A DNA stretch of 64,000 bases. It comes from Fundidesulfovibrio putealis DSM 16056 (lineage in GTDB: Bacteria; Desulfobacterota; Desulfovibrionia; Desulfovibrionales; Desulfovibrionaceae). The first letter of the stretch is position 1, and each line of letters begins with the position of its first letter. Below the pieces are notes generated by a model. It was not told the DNA's origin. It saw only the letters and a program-made list of their open reading frames with translations, and made no database searches. This document shows, in pieces, positions 17,630 through 25,624 of this stretch. A program made the translations under genes and the position numbers. Location of the stretch: contig NZ_AUBQ01000013.1 of the NCBI RefSeq assembly GCF_000429325.1, positions 124,001 through 188,000 of the forward strand, in the 5' to 3' direction.

Positions 17630-18457
17630 ATGAAAGCACCCCGCCTCCAATCCTGGTGGTCCGACCGGATCATCGCCATGCGGCGCGACCGGCGCGCAAC
17701 CACGCTCCAGGGCGTGGCCTACCTGCTGGCCATCTCCTGGCTGGACTACGCCACCGGGTACGAGATCAACCTGAGCGTGGTGTACCTGACCCCGCTCATC
17801 ATGCTCACGGTGGCCGGGGGCTGGCGGCTGGGGCTCATCACGGTGTTCGCCTGCGCCACGTCCATTGAGTTGACCGACTGGCTGGCGGGCAGACGCTTCG
17901 ACCACTTTTCCTACCACTTCTACAGCTTCCTCTCGCACAGCCTGTCGTATCTGTCTTTTCTGCTGCTGATCACGCAGCTCCTGAAACTCTGGGAACAGGA
18001 GCGCCTGATTGCCGGGCAGGACCCGCTGACGGGGCTGTGCAACCGCTACGGCTTCCTGACCCAGGCCGAGGAGGCCCTGCGCGACTGCGCCAGGGGAAGG
18101 CAGACGGCGCGGCTCTCCATCTGGAACGTGGCGCGGCTTCGGCAGGTGAACGCCAGCCACGGGCACGACAAGGCCGACGCCCTGCTCTTAAGCGTTGCCG
18201 ACGGACTGCGCGAGGCGCTGCCAACTGCACTTCTGGGCAGGTTCGGGGCGGACAAGTTCGTGGTGCTGGAAGATCGCTGCACAGGCCAGGACGCGCCTGT
18301 CGACCAGATGAAGATCCGGGGAGTGCTGGACAGCGCCGCCGCAGAGGTCGGCGTGCCCATCGACCCGCGCCGGGCCGCACGGGAGCTTGCGCCGCTGCAC
18401 CGCACGCCGGAGGAACTGGCCGGGCTTCTGGACGCGCTGCTGGACGAGGTGCGGTAG
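17630..18457 (+). CDS. Membrane protein with degenerate GGDEF domain
   Basis: 275 residues. Several N-terminal membrane helices (about 25-125) precede a GGDEF-type domain starting at DPLTGLCNRYGF. The catalytic loop reads RFGADKF instead of RxGGDEF: the second Gly and the catalytic Glu are changed, so cyclase activity is doubtful and a sensor or GTP-binding role is more likely. AAGGGAG precedes the ATG. It is divergent from the ABC exporter gene, with a 230-base gap. Confidence 0.75.
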   Translation: MKAPRLQSWWSDRIIAMRRDRRATTLQGVAYLLAISWLDYATGYEINLSVVYLTPLIMLTVAGGWRLGLITVFACATSIELTDWLAGRRFDHFSYHFYSFLSHSLSYLSFLLLITQLLKLWEQERLIAGQDPLTGLCNRYGFLTQAEEALRDCARGRQTARLSIWNVARLRQVNASHGHDKADALLLSVADGLREALPTALLGRFGADKFVVLEDRCTGQDAPVDQMKIRGVLDSAAAEVGVPIDPRRAARELAPLHRTPEELAGLLDALLDEVR

Positions 18458-18517
18458 GGGGGCGTGGCGTTAAGTGATGGGCGTCACTGTCCAGCCAGAC
18501 AATCCAACCATGCACAC

Positions 18518-18546
18518 TTGACACGACAACAGCACAGGCGATATCG
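18518..18546 (+). promoter_or_regulatory. Candidate sigma-70 promoter of peptide operon, module copy 1
   Basis: TTGACA (18518-18523) and, 17 bases later, ATATCG/TATCGA. It lies about 38-60 bases before the first small peptide gene at 18584. The -10 is imperfect. Confidence 0.5.
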
Positions 18547-18583
18547 AATCTGTGCTGTTTACTTGCGATCAGCAGGATTACCC

Positions 18584-18775
18584 ATGACAACAACTCCACC
18601 AGACGAAGCCCTCAAGCCTTCCCACGCGCCTAATGCACGTAGTTGGCGGCAGTTTCTTGCCAAGCTAACCATCTCCACACTATTTCTCTCTGTGCTTTAT
18701 CCAGCGCTGCACTATGCGCACACGAGACGAAACTTTTACGTCGACCTGTATAATTGCATCTACAAGAATTTTTAA
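18584..18775 (+). CDS. Small membrane peptide (63 aa), module copy 1
   Basis: 63 residues: a hydrophilic N-terminus (MTTTPPDEALKP), then one hydrophobic segment (about residues 28-45, LTISTLFLSVLYPAL) and a basic/aromatic tail. AGCAGGA precedes the ATG. GC content is well below that of neighbours. It is the first of three tandem peptide genes (18584, 18802, 18938) that run convergent to two larger module genes. No family recognised; a toxin, holin-like or regulatory membrane peptide are all possible. Confidence 0.5.
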   Translation: MTTTPPDEALKPSHAPNARSWRQFLAKLTISTLFLSVLYPALHYAHTRRNFYVDLYNCIYKNF

Positions 18776-18801
18776 CCAACATATACTTGAGCCTTAACTT
18801 C

Positions 18802-18927
18802 ATGACAGACAAAACTGATCAATTTATTTTAGAGACGATGCGGCTTGCCGTCTACGAATTCGTAATAATCAACATCGCGCTCAACATGTTTTTCGGATTT
18901 AAGTGTTCTTGGCTTATGGCAGGATGA
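18802..18927 (+). CDS. Small membrane peptide (41 aa), module copy 1
   Basis: 41 residues beginning MTDKTDQFILETMRL, with a hydrophobic core (VIINIALNMFFGF). No good ribosome site is seen, so expression may depend on coupling to the upstream peptide gene 26 bases away. Its length equals that of the 41-residue peptide at 40378-40503 in module copy 2, and both contain VYE before the hydrophobic stretch. Function unknown. Confidence 0.45.
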   Translation: MTDKTDQFILETMRLAVYEFVIINIALNMFFGFKCSWLMAG

Positions 18928-18937
18928 ATTCACCACC

Positions 18938-19030
18938 ATGAGACTCTTCGCACGGATTCTTTCATTCATTGTCGCAATGTCTATCGCATATTACTTTACA
19001 TTTTTAGGAATGTACTTGTTCTGCGAATAG
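18938..19030 (+). CDS. Small membrane peptide (30 aa), module copy 1
   Basis: 30 residues beginning MRLFARILSFIVAMSIAYYF, almost entirely one membrane helix. It starts 10 bases after the previous stop with GGATGA upstream. It resembles the 29-residue peptide in module copy 2 (40078-40167): MR(L/V), I/V-L, A-x3-AYY and a C-terminal LF at matching positions. Recurrence as the last gene of the peptide run in both loci is the main support that it is real. Confidence 0.5.
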   Translation: MRLFARILSFIVAMSIAYYFTFLGMYLFCE

Positions 19031-19077
19031 GAAAGCCCCACCCGCAGAACAATACTCTCGTCACGTCATCCACTCAA

Positions 19078-19779
19078 CTACCGTTTCAGCACCCCCTTGA
19101 CGATCTTTCCTCCCAAGTAATACGCGGCAACACGCCCCCCGTTGTAGGCGAGTTGCCACTTTTCAGCGTCTGATAGCTCTTTGCCTTCTAGCGCATTCTT
19201 CCCAGCTCCATAGGCATCTCTCAATCCTTCCAGGTCAGGAAAACCAGCTGCTCCCCCAATAATCCTTCCTCCTTGCCGCGAACGAGAGGAATTCCACATC
19301 TGCTCATCACTTGGCTTGCCTTCATTCACAAGACCTTCCATGAACTCCTTTCTATCGATCGGCCCCTCAAACTGCTTTACGCGAGGCCCGTCCGGGTCAG
19401 GTGAATACCCCTGGTCCGTCCATTGGGCATTCTTGCGCTCCTCCTGAAGTGCAGCATCCGCTTTGCGTTTTTCTTCCCTCTCTGCCTGGAGCTTACCAGC
19501 CTGCCCTTCATCCAGTTCCACGTCGCCCATGCCGTCGCCTGTCACGAGAAAAGTCTTCCCGTCGCGCTGGTTAAAGATCTTATTGTCATGCTCGAAGTAG
19601 TCTCCATTCTTCATGGCGGACTTCTTGGCCCAGTCGGTCCAGCCGAACGGCTTCTGCTCCGGCATTGCCTGCTGGTTTTGCTGCGCCTGGACGTCCGGTG
19701 CCTGTTGCGCCGGTTCGCTTGGGGTGTTGGGACTGGCCGCAAGGTTGAAGGGGTTTGACGGTTCAAATTCAAAAGCCAT
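19078..19779 (-). CDS. Uncharacterised protein, module gene B (copy 1)
   Basis: 233 residues from the ATG at 19779, which has a well-placed AAGGAG. The N-terminus (MAFEFEPSNPFNLAASP) is followed by a Gln/Pro-rich stretch and a charged, probably helical middle. The C-terminus is Gly-rich and ends basic (GGKIVKGVLKR). The segment GKELSDAEKWQLAYNGGRV matches KKELSEAERLMLAGTYGVM in the 76-residue gene of module copy 2, so they appear related. No signal peptide and no known family recognised. It lies 120 bases after gene A on the same strand. Confidence 0.65.
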   Translation of the reverse strand: MAFEFEPSNPFNLAASPNTPSEPAQQAPDVQAQQNQQAMPEQKPFGWTDWAKKSAMKNGDYFEHDNKIFNQRDGKTFLVTGDGMGDVELDEGQAGKLQAEREEKRKADAALQEERKNAQWTDQGYSPDPDGPRVKQFEGPIDRKEFMEGLVNEGKPSDEQMWNSSRSRQGGRIIGGAAGFPDLEGLRDAYGAGKNALEGKELSDAEKWQLAYNGGRVAAYYLGGKIVKGVLKR

Positions 19780-19899
19780 TGCGTTCTCCTTGTTTTGTGT
19801 CGGGTATGATTGCGGCGGCAGATGCAGTGAACTGCCGCATGCCATGGAAAGTTCGTCCGACGGGCCGGGCAGCGCGCCCGGCCCGTCTTTGCAGCTTCC

Positions 19900-20550
19900 C
19901 TACAGCCCGGACAGTTCCAGGTACTTGAGCAGATCGCCTTCCCTGGCTCCGCCCGCCTTGACGCGCTTGATCAGGGCGGCGCGTTCGGCAGCGCGGGCTA
20001 CGCCGGGCGTGCGCTCGTCGATCATTCCGGCGCTTTCGAGCTGGGGCGGGCTCATGCGGCCTGCCATGGCCTGCCGGACCGCCTGCCGAGGATCTCTGGC
20101 AGCCGGAGCGAAGGCCGGATTGCCCTGCACGGAATATCCGCCTGAAGTCCCTCTCTTTGCCATTCCGGTCATCCCGAACTCTTCCATGAGGTGCTGGCGC
20201 AGCTCGGAGTACATCTCCAGGAACGCACCGGGGGTGCGCTCCACCTGTTCCAGCACGGCGCGCTGGATCTTCCCCGGCAGCGACTCCACGAAGGCCTCGA
20301 TCCAACGCTTCACGTGCTCAAACAGCTGGTCATTGGCCCGCAGGTGGGCCAGAAGGGCCTCGTTGTTGACGGCCTTGCGTTGAGCACGACGCATCTGTCT
20401 GGCCTGGCTGGCCTGCTGGCGGTTCTGCATCATGGCCTGCCACTGCATGCGGGCCATGGGGTCGGCCATCATCTGGGGCGGCGGAGAGCCGAAGGGGATG
20501 TCCGGGATGCCGTCGCCGTCCAGGTCGATGCCTTCCAGGTGCTCGATCAT
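19900..20550 (-). pseudogene. Module gene A, copy 1 (N-terminally truncated)
   Basis: 216 codons from the first ATG. It aligns from its start to residue 97 onward of the 281-residue paralogue at 38637-39482: shared HLEGIDLDGDGIPDIP (an EF-hand/dockerin-like D-x-D-G-D-G loop), MQWQAM, RAQRKAVNNE and an almost identical last 46 residues ending GAREGDLLKYLELSGL. In copy 1 the roughly 95 N-terminal codons of the paralogue are missing: a stop (TGA) lies in frame 11 codons upstream and no ribosome site precedes the ATG. It is therefore probably a deletion product, although an N-terminally short functional form cannot be excluded. Confidence 0.65.
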
Positions 20551-20606
20551 GCCGGGGCGGGCCGCCCCTGGTCGGATCCTTCACTTTGCAATCAGACAGG
20601 CGGTAC

Positions 20607-20637
20607 ATTTCACCCCACATAGCGCTATGTGGGAAAA
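20607..20637 (-). repeat. 31-bp conserved palindromic element, module copy 1
   Basis: Contains the perfect 20-base palindrome CCCACATAGCGCTATGTGGG (20614-20633) with flanks TTTT and TGAAAT that are identical to those at 38530-38560 in the same orientation relative to gene A. It lies about 60 bases before truncated gene A. Confidence 0.85.
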
Positions 20638-20669
20638 CACCCGAATAAACTGCCCCAAAACGCAAATAA

Positions 20670-20695
20670 GCCGGGAAGAGTGTCCTCTTCCCGGC
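20670..20695 (-). terminator. Terminator after the split Rad50/Mre11 operon
   Basis: GCCGGGAAGAG and its exact complement around a 4-base loop; on the minus strand it is followed by TTATTTGCGTTTT. It lies about 140 bases beyond the end of the ATPase C-half gene. Confidence 0.7.
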
Positions 20696-20759
20696 CCGAG
20701 CCTTATACTAACTGCGTCCCCAGCTCACAGTATCCACCGCAAACCGCAGACCTATGTGG

Positions 20760-20795
20760 GAGTCCAGAGGGCGAAGCCCTTTGGCCGCCGGAGGC
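20760..20795 (+). repeat. Dispersed hairpin repeat, GGCCGCCGGAGGC family, copy 2
   Basis: GAGT, hairpin CCAGAGGGC-GAA-GCCCTTTGG (one G-T pair), then CCGCCGGAGGC. It lies 40 bases after the 3' end of the minus-strand gene at 20837. Confidence 0.8.
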
Positions 20796-20836
20796 TTCTC
20801 CCCCGACGCCTCTCCCTACACTCACATATCCCCGTT

Positions 20837-21595
20837 CTACTCGTCCGACTCCGCCTCTTCACCGTCGTCAGCCAGCGCCCCGGCCTTCCTCAAGCCCTCG
20901 ATCACCGATACGGTCACGCCCGCCTCACGGCTGGGCGCCAGCTGGAACACCCGCCCCGCCGACCCGCTGAAGGAGTCCACCGAGTGGTGGCTGATGGTCA
21001 GCACCTGCAACCCCAGCTTCTCGCCGATGGCCGCAATGAGCGCGTTGAAGCGCGGGACCAGCTCGGGCCTAAGCCAGCAGTCCTGCTCGTCCAGCACCAG
21101 AAAAGGGCGGTGCAGCGCGGGGTCCAGCTGGGCAAGCCCGATGAGCCTGAGCCCCACGGACAAGATGTTGCACACCGACCCGCCCTGCCCCTGGAGGATG
21201 TCCTCCACCTGCCCCTGGTTCTCAATCTCCAGGGTGATGAAGAACTTGCCGCTCTTGACCTCCCGGCGGCTGACCACGGTGCGGTCCTGCCCCAGGATCT
21301 CGCGCACGGCGTGGGTCAGGTTCGATTCGACCTCCTCCATGAGCTCGCCGAACAGGTCGCGAGAGAGGTCCTCCAGGCGCGCCTGGGCCTTGGGGGCCAG
21401 GGCCAGGAACTGCTCAACGGCCAGGAGTTCCCGCCGCGCCGCCTGATGGTCGCGCACCAGGGACTCGGCCAGCCCTTCCAGGCGTCCGGCCTGATGGCGC
21501 AGGTCGTCCAGTTCGCGCAGCAGCGCGGGCAGGGACGCAGACGCAGAAAGGGAGGCGGGGGAGGTGTCCGGCGTGTGCGCAGAGGCGGTCGTCAT
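20837..21595 (-). CDS. Rad50/SMC-like ATPase, C-terminal half (signature and Walker B)
   Basis: 252 residues. A short coiled coil (about 25-115) leads into an ABC-type head C-lobe: signature region GQGGSVCNILSVGLRLIGLA (about 134-150), Walker B PFLVLDEQD (about 164-172) and an H-loop ISHHS (about 199). There is no Walker A. The missing Walker A lobe is encoded by the first gene of this operon (22962-24311). Together they would rebuild one Rad50/SbcC-like head. A repeat element interrupts the operon just before this gene. DNA-end processing or defence is inferred from the Mre11-like partner. Confidence 0.8.
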   Translation of the reverse strand: MTTASAHTPDTSPASLSASASLPALLRELDDLRHQAGRLEGLAESLVRDHQAARRELLAVEQFLALAPKAQARLEDLSRDLFGELMEEVESNLTHAVREILGQDRTVVSRREVKSGKFFITLEIENQGQVEDILQGQGGSVCNILSVGLRLIGLAQLDPALHRPFLVLDEQDCWLRPELVPRFNALIAAIGEKLGLQVLTISHHSVDSFSGSAGRVFQLAPSREAGVTVSVIEGLRKAGALADDGEEAESDE

Positions 21596-21639
21596 GGTGG
21601 TTCTCTTGGGGAGCGCCGGGAGGGTGATGCGGGGAGGAG

Positions 21640-21677
21640 GCCTCCGGCGGCCTAAGGGACAAGTCCCTTTGGAATCC
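21640..21677 (-). repeat. Dispersed hairpin repeat, GGCCGCCGGAGGC family, copy 3
   Basis: On the minus strand: GGATT, CCAAAGGGAC-TT-GTCCCTTAGG, CCGCCGGAGGC. It lies inside the four-gene operon, between the coiled-coil gene and the ATPase C-half gene. Confidence 0.85.
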
Positions 21678-21720
21678 CCTATGGTTATTGCGTATTCTTG
21701 GTGATCCTGGACCGAAACGA

Positions 21721-22050
21721 TTATTCCGGGACGCCGGAGGCAGCGCCGTCTTCCAGCGCCGCCAGCCCGGCCCGCACCTGGGCCACATGCTCGCGGTATC
21801 CGGCCACCAGCCGCTCGTTCTCGGCCCGCATGGCCTCCAGCTTGGCGCGCAGCTCGCCGGGGTCTGCCGTGCCGTAGTCGGAGCGGGCCTTTTCCTCCAG
21901 CGAGGACAACTCGGCCTCCAGGTGGGCCAGCGTCTGCTCGGCGCGCACCTTCTCGTCGCGCAGGCTCTCGTACTCGGCCTTCAACCGGCCAAGTTCGCGC
22001 TCCAGGGCGGCGTCAGGGCCGCCGAGCACATCATTTGTCGCCACCGGCAA
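21721..22050 (-). CDS. Small coiled-coil protein of split Rad50 operon
   Basis: 109 residues, almost wholly heptad-like (ALERELGRLKAEYESLRDE, LEAELSSLEEKA, LRAKLEAMRAENERL). Its start overlaps the end of the Mre11-like gene by 20 bases. It has no ATPase motif. The likely role is to bridge or extend the coiled coils of the two ATPase halves. Not assigned to a named family. Confidence 0.75.
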   Translation of the reverse strand: MPVATNDVLGGPDAALERELGRLKAEYESLRDEKVRAEQTLAHLEAELSSLEEKARSDYGTADPGELRAKLEAMRAENERLVAGYREHVAQVRAGLAALEDGAASGVPE

Positions 22051-22975
22051 CCTCCTCGTAAAGCTCCCAGACCAGCCCCGTCTCGGGGTTCTCCGGGTTC
22101 AGGTTCGCATGCAGGAAATCCTTGAGTCCCAGGCCCTCCTGGGTGCGCCTCCAGGCCAGCCGCTCCAGCCCCTTGAGAAACAGCGAGTTGCGCTCCTCGG
22201 CGCTGCGCTCCGGCGGGAACTCCTGGTCCGGGAAGACCTGCTCGAAGGGCAGCACCGGCACGGCCCAGGATTCCAGCTCCGTAGCGCCGGGACGCCAGAT
22301 GGAGGCCACGGGGACGCGCGTCTTGGTGCGGCGCGAGAAGGTCAGCCGGGTGATGTTGCCCGGATTGCACCAGCGCGTTGCGCCCATGGTGACCATGGGC
22401 TGGGGACGGTGGATGTGGCCGTTTATGAGCCAATCCAGTCCGGGAATCTCGCGCGGGGCCAGCAGGCGCTCCTCGAAATCGGGAAAGTTGATGGAGTGAT
22501 GGCTGAACCAGACCGTTGCCACGGCCCCGTCGCGCTCCACGTGCCGGGGCAGCGGCGTGCCGTCAGGAGAGCCGCCCACCAGCACAGGGCCGCCCTGCGT
22601 ATCCAGCCAGAAGGCCGGGCCGGGTTTGTCCATCAGGCGGACCACGCCCGCCGCGTCCAGCACGGCCAGGGACACGTCGCGCGTGAAGCGGGCCAGGTAC
22701 TTGTCGTGGTTGCCCACCAGCACCGAGGGCCGGTGCGGCCTGAACAGCTCGATGAGCTCCACAGCCAGTCCGTTGGGGTTCTCGCGCGGCCAGTGGAACA
22801 GGTCGCCGGGAATCACCGGGTGAAGCTCGAGCTCGCGGGCGTGCTCCAGGCAGGCCGACACCTTGGCCAGCACCTGCTCGCGGTAGCCCTCCATCCGGTG
22901 ACCCGGCGGCGTGGCCGCCACGTGCGGATCACAGATGACGAACAGGCCCTTGCCCGCGACTCTAGGAAGTTCCAT
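22031..22975 (-). CDS. Mre11/SbcD-like metallophosphoesterase
   Basis: 314 residues from the ATG at 22975. All five calcineurin-type metal motifs are present: ICDPHVA (D16, H18), PGDLFHW, VGNHDKY, FSHHSINF and NGHIHRP. This is the Mre11/SbcD nuclease arrangement, though the protein is short and lacks an obvious capping domain. The start overlaps the Walker A half-gene by 14 bases and the end overlaps the coiled-coil gene, so the complex is translationally coupled. Probable DNA nuclease acting with the split Rad50-like ATPase. Confidence 0.85.
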   Translation of the reverse strand: MELPRVAGKGLFVICDPHVAATPPGHRMEGYREQVLAKVSACLEHARELELHPVIPGDLFHWPRENPNGLAVELIELFRPHRPSVLVGNHDKYLARFTRDVSLAVLDAAGVVRLMDKPGPAFWLDTQGGPVLVGGSPDGTPLPRHVERDGAVATVWFSHHSINFPDFEERLLAPREIPGLDWLINGHIHRPQPMVTMGATRWCNPGNITRLTFSRRTKTRVPVASIWRPGATELESWAVPVLPFEQVFPDQEFPPERSAEERNSLFLKGLERLAWRRTQEGLGLKDFLHANLNPENPETGLVWELYEEVAGGDK

Positions 22976-24311
22976 GGCCCCCGGCCTTCTTGAGGAATTT
23001 CTCCGGGTCCAGGCCGGAGCCGCACAGCGGACACTCGCCAAGCTCGGCCAGACGCGCGGCGATGGCGGCGGACTTGTCCGCAAGCACGCGCTCGCGCTCG
23101 GCCAGCCAGACCCGCCCCTTGGCTATGCGCGCGGACACTGCCTGCATGGACTCCAGCAGCCCGGCCAGGGGCGCAGGTTCGCCGAGTTCCGGCGGCGCTG
23201 CCAGGGACGAGAGCGCTCCGTGGCGGGATACGGCCCGGCTCTTGAGCGCACGCAGACGCCCGAGCTGCTCCGAGTCCCTGGCCAGTTCCGCCACCGTCGA
23301 CAGCGCCGGAGGATCGGCCAGCGCGCGCAGCTGATCGAGAGAAGCCCGCACTGAGCGCATGCGTCCGTTCAAGCTTTCCAGATGGGCCAGCTCTCCGGCC
23401 AGCTGCCCGGAGAGCGACAGCGCAGGTGGCGCGCAAAGCTCCGAGAGGCGCGCAAGCGACGCCTTCACCCGCGTTATGCGCTGGCCCGCGCCCTGCACTG
23501 CCGCAAGCGCAGTGCACAGCGTGGCCGACGGGGCCAGAGGCGGCGGCGCGCAGAGCCCGGACAGCCCGGCCACCCGGCGGGTGAGCCCCGCCGCCTGGGC
23601 CGTGGCGCGCTCCAGGGCGGACAGCCGCGCTTCGAGCCTCGGCACGGCGGCGCTGCGCGCTTCCAGGTCGCTGCCCGTCTCGCGCAGAAGCTCCAGCGCA
23701 TGGGACAGCTCCGGCAGCGGGGCCAGCCGGTCCAGCCCGTCGCGGAGGCGGGCCGTGGCCTTTTCCAGGTTTCCCTGGGAGATCTTGGCCCGCCGCGTCT
23801 TCTCGCGCAGAAGGTCCTGCATGGCCATGAGGTGGGCGCTCTCGGTGGAAGAGGCCAGAAAATCCGCCAGCAGCGAGCCGGGCTGGTCCAAAAGGAAGAT
23901 AGGATGGCGCTGGTCGCCCAGGTGGACGTCCACGGATTCGCCCTTCTCGAAGCTCACCGGGGCCATCTTCAGGAGCTCGGCCACCTCTTCGGGGACCTTG
24001 CCGCGCCCCATCTTGGCGAACACCTGGGGCTCGTCGGCCCCCGGCGCGAGTATCTCGTAGAGGGCGTAGGCCTTGCGGCGTATCCAGGCCACGCGCCAGC
24101 CGCCGTCCAGCAGCACCTCCACGCGGGCCTCTTTGGCCCCATGGCGGATGACGTGGCGCGGGGCCGGATTCTGGGACAGGCAGCGCAGCGCCTCCACCAC
24201 GGCGGATTTGCCGGTGTTGTTGGGGCCGCAGAGCACGTTCAGGCCGGGGGCCAGCTCCATGGTGGTGCTGGCGTGGGCCATGAAGTTGGTGAGGGTCAGG
24301 GAGCGGATCAC
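22962..24311 (-). CDS. Rad50/SbcC-like ATPase, N-terminal half (Walker A and zinc hook)
   Basis: 449 residues. The N-terminal lobe has LTLTNFMAHAST and Walker A GPNNTGKSA (K35). A Q-loop region VSFEKGESVDVHLGDQ and FLLDQPGSLLADFL follow, then about 270 residues of Leu/Ala/Arg-rich coiled coil. It ends at CPLCGSGL (C427, C430), the zinc-hook motif normally found in the middle of Rad50. There the gene stops: the descending coil and C-lobe are on separate genes. First gene of the operon, 34 bases downstream of a histidine kinase gene on the same strand. Confidence 0.85.
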   Translation of the reverse strand: MIRSLTLTNFMAHASTTMELAPGLNVLCGPNNTGKSAVVEALRCLSQNPAPRHVIRHGAKEARVEVLLDGGWRVAWIRRKAYALYEILAPGADEPQVFAKMGRGKVPEEVAELLKMAPVSFEKGESVDVHLGDQRHPIFLLDQPGSLLADFLASSTESAHLMAMQDLLREKTRRAKISQGNLEKATARLRDGLDRLAPLPELSHALELLRETGSDLEARSAAVPRLEARLSALERATAQAAGLTRRVAGLSGLCAPPPLAPSATLCTALAAVQGAGQRITRVKASLARLSELCAPPALSLSGQLAGELAHLESLNGRMRSVRASLDQLRALADPPALSTVAELARDSEQLGRLRALKSRAVSRHGALSSLAAPPELGEPAPLAGLLESMQAVSARIAKGRVWLAERERVLADKSAAIAARLAELGECPLCGSGLDPEKFLKKAGGHGTS

Positions 24312-24345
24312 GGGATCAGGAGCCCCGGCGCGCGCAGGTTCGGCA

Positions 24346-25539
24346 TCAGTCCTGCCCGGAGCCTGCGTCGGCGCTCCCGGCGTCTCCGGCGTTCCCCGTA
24401 TCGCGGGCGTCGCGCGGCAGGGACAGGGTGAACGTCGTCCCCTCGCCCTCGCGGGTGGTGAAATGAACGTCGCCCCCCAGGTAGCGCTCGGTCAGGAGCT
24501 TCATGCCGTAGGTTCCCAGGCCCCGGCCCAGGCCCTTGGTGGAAAAGTTGCGCTTGAACACGCGCAGCCGCACGTCGTCGGGCATCACCATGGGGTTGTG
24601 CACCCGAAAGAGGACCCGCCCCTGCTTCTCATGGCAGGACAGGGTGATGCTTTCCCCGGCAATGGAGGCTTCCAGCGCGTTCTTGACCATGTTGCCCAGC
24701 ACCCGGCGCACCAGGGTGTGGTCGCTCACGAACTCCGCGCAGGCGCTCGAGGGAAGCACGTGGATGGCCTTGCCCCTGGCCTGGGACAGGCTCGCGCCCA
24801 TCTTGGCCGCGCCGTCCACCAGCTCCCTGCTCTGCAAGGCGGAGAACACGGGGGTGAGCTCGTTGTTCTCTGCGGCCATGAGGTCTTTTTGCGACAGAAG
24901 CTCCTCCACCTGACGGGTCAGGGTGGCATGGATGAACTCGGCGTCCTCTCGCAGCTCCTCGGGGACCTCCTGGCGCAGCATGTCCATCAGGCCGCGCAGG
25001 CCGCCGGTGGTGTTCAGCATGTCGTGGAAGAAGAGCCGCTCCAGGGTGCGCCGCCGTTTCAGGTCGGAGAGGTCCTGGACGCAGAAAAGCAGGAAGCTCT
25101 CGCCGTTTATCATCACCGGGGAGGAGCTGACCTCCAGGTCCAGGGCCTCCACGCCCATGTCGCCCCGGCGCAGCATGCTGCACTCCTGGACGGATTTGCG
25201 GCCCTCGAGCCCCATGAGCACGGCACGCACCGCGCCGCACTTGGCGCAGAACTCCGTGGTGCCGCAACCGCCCGGCTCGGAGTGCGCGTGGATGCAGCCG
25301 AAGGCCTCTCCCGGACGCTTCCCCAGAACCCAGTCCAGGCCCATGCGGGTGGCCTGAAGGGTCTGGTGGTTGGCAAGCACCACCTGCCTGTTGCTGTTCA
25401 GAAGCAGCACGATGACCGGGATGGCGTCCAGGGTCTGCGCGATGAAGTGGCCGCAAAGGTCCCGGTATTGCGCCAGAATCCGCTCGGGAGAATCCCGCTC
25501 GGCCGGGGCGAATTTGGTCGGCTCGGCTTGAGAGTCCAT
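24346..25539 (-). CDS. PAS sensor histidine kinase with Cys/His cluster
   Basis: 397 residues, soluble. An N-terminal PAS-like domain (about 25-160) holds four cysteines and histidines in the pattern [18 protein letters not shown], which could bind a metal or sense redox state. The dimerisation helix carries [11 protein letters not shown] (phospho-acceptor His near residue 185). The HATPase domain has NALEA and a G-box [12 protein letters not shown]. No receiver is attached; the adjacent chemosensory operon is divergent and includes a receiver-phosphatase. Signal and partner are unknown. Confidence 0.82.
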   Translation of the reverse strand: MDSQAEPTKFAPAERDSPERILAQYRDLCGHFIAQTLDAIPVIVLLLNSNRQVVLANHQTLQATRMGLDWVLGKRPGEAFGCIHAHSEPGGCGTTEFCAKCGAVRAVLMGLEGRKSVQECSMLRRGDMGVEALDLEVSSSPVMINGESFLLFCVQDLSDLKRRRTLERLFFHDMLNTTGGLRGLMDMLRQEVPEELREDAEFIHATLTRQVEELLSQKDLMAAENNELTPVFSALQSRELVDGAAKMGASLSQARGKAIHVLPSSACAEFVSDHTLVRRVLGNMVKNALEASIAGESITLSCHEKQGRVLFRVHNPMVMPDDVRLRVFKRNFSTKGLGRGLGTYGMKLLTERYLGGDVHFTTREGEGTTFTLSLPRDARDTGNAGDAGSADAGSGQD

Positions 25540-25624
25540 AAGCTGTGATTTCTACCCCTTTTCCAGGGCATCATCAACCTCTGCCTTGTTGCGAATACCC
25601 TGGATGGGGAGTATCGGTAGACGC

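Noticed and set aside
14873-18457. 1194-codon open frame on the plus strand
   Set aside because: Its first 2.7 kb run antisense to the ABC exporter with low-complexity His/Gly/Leu content; only the final part (from 17630) is a real gene.
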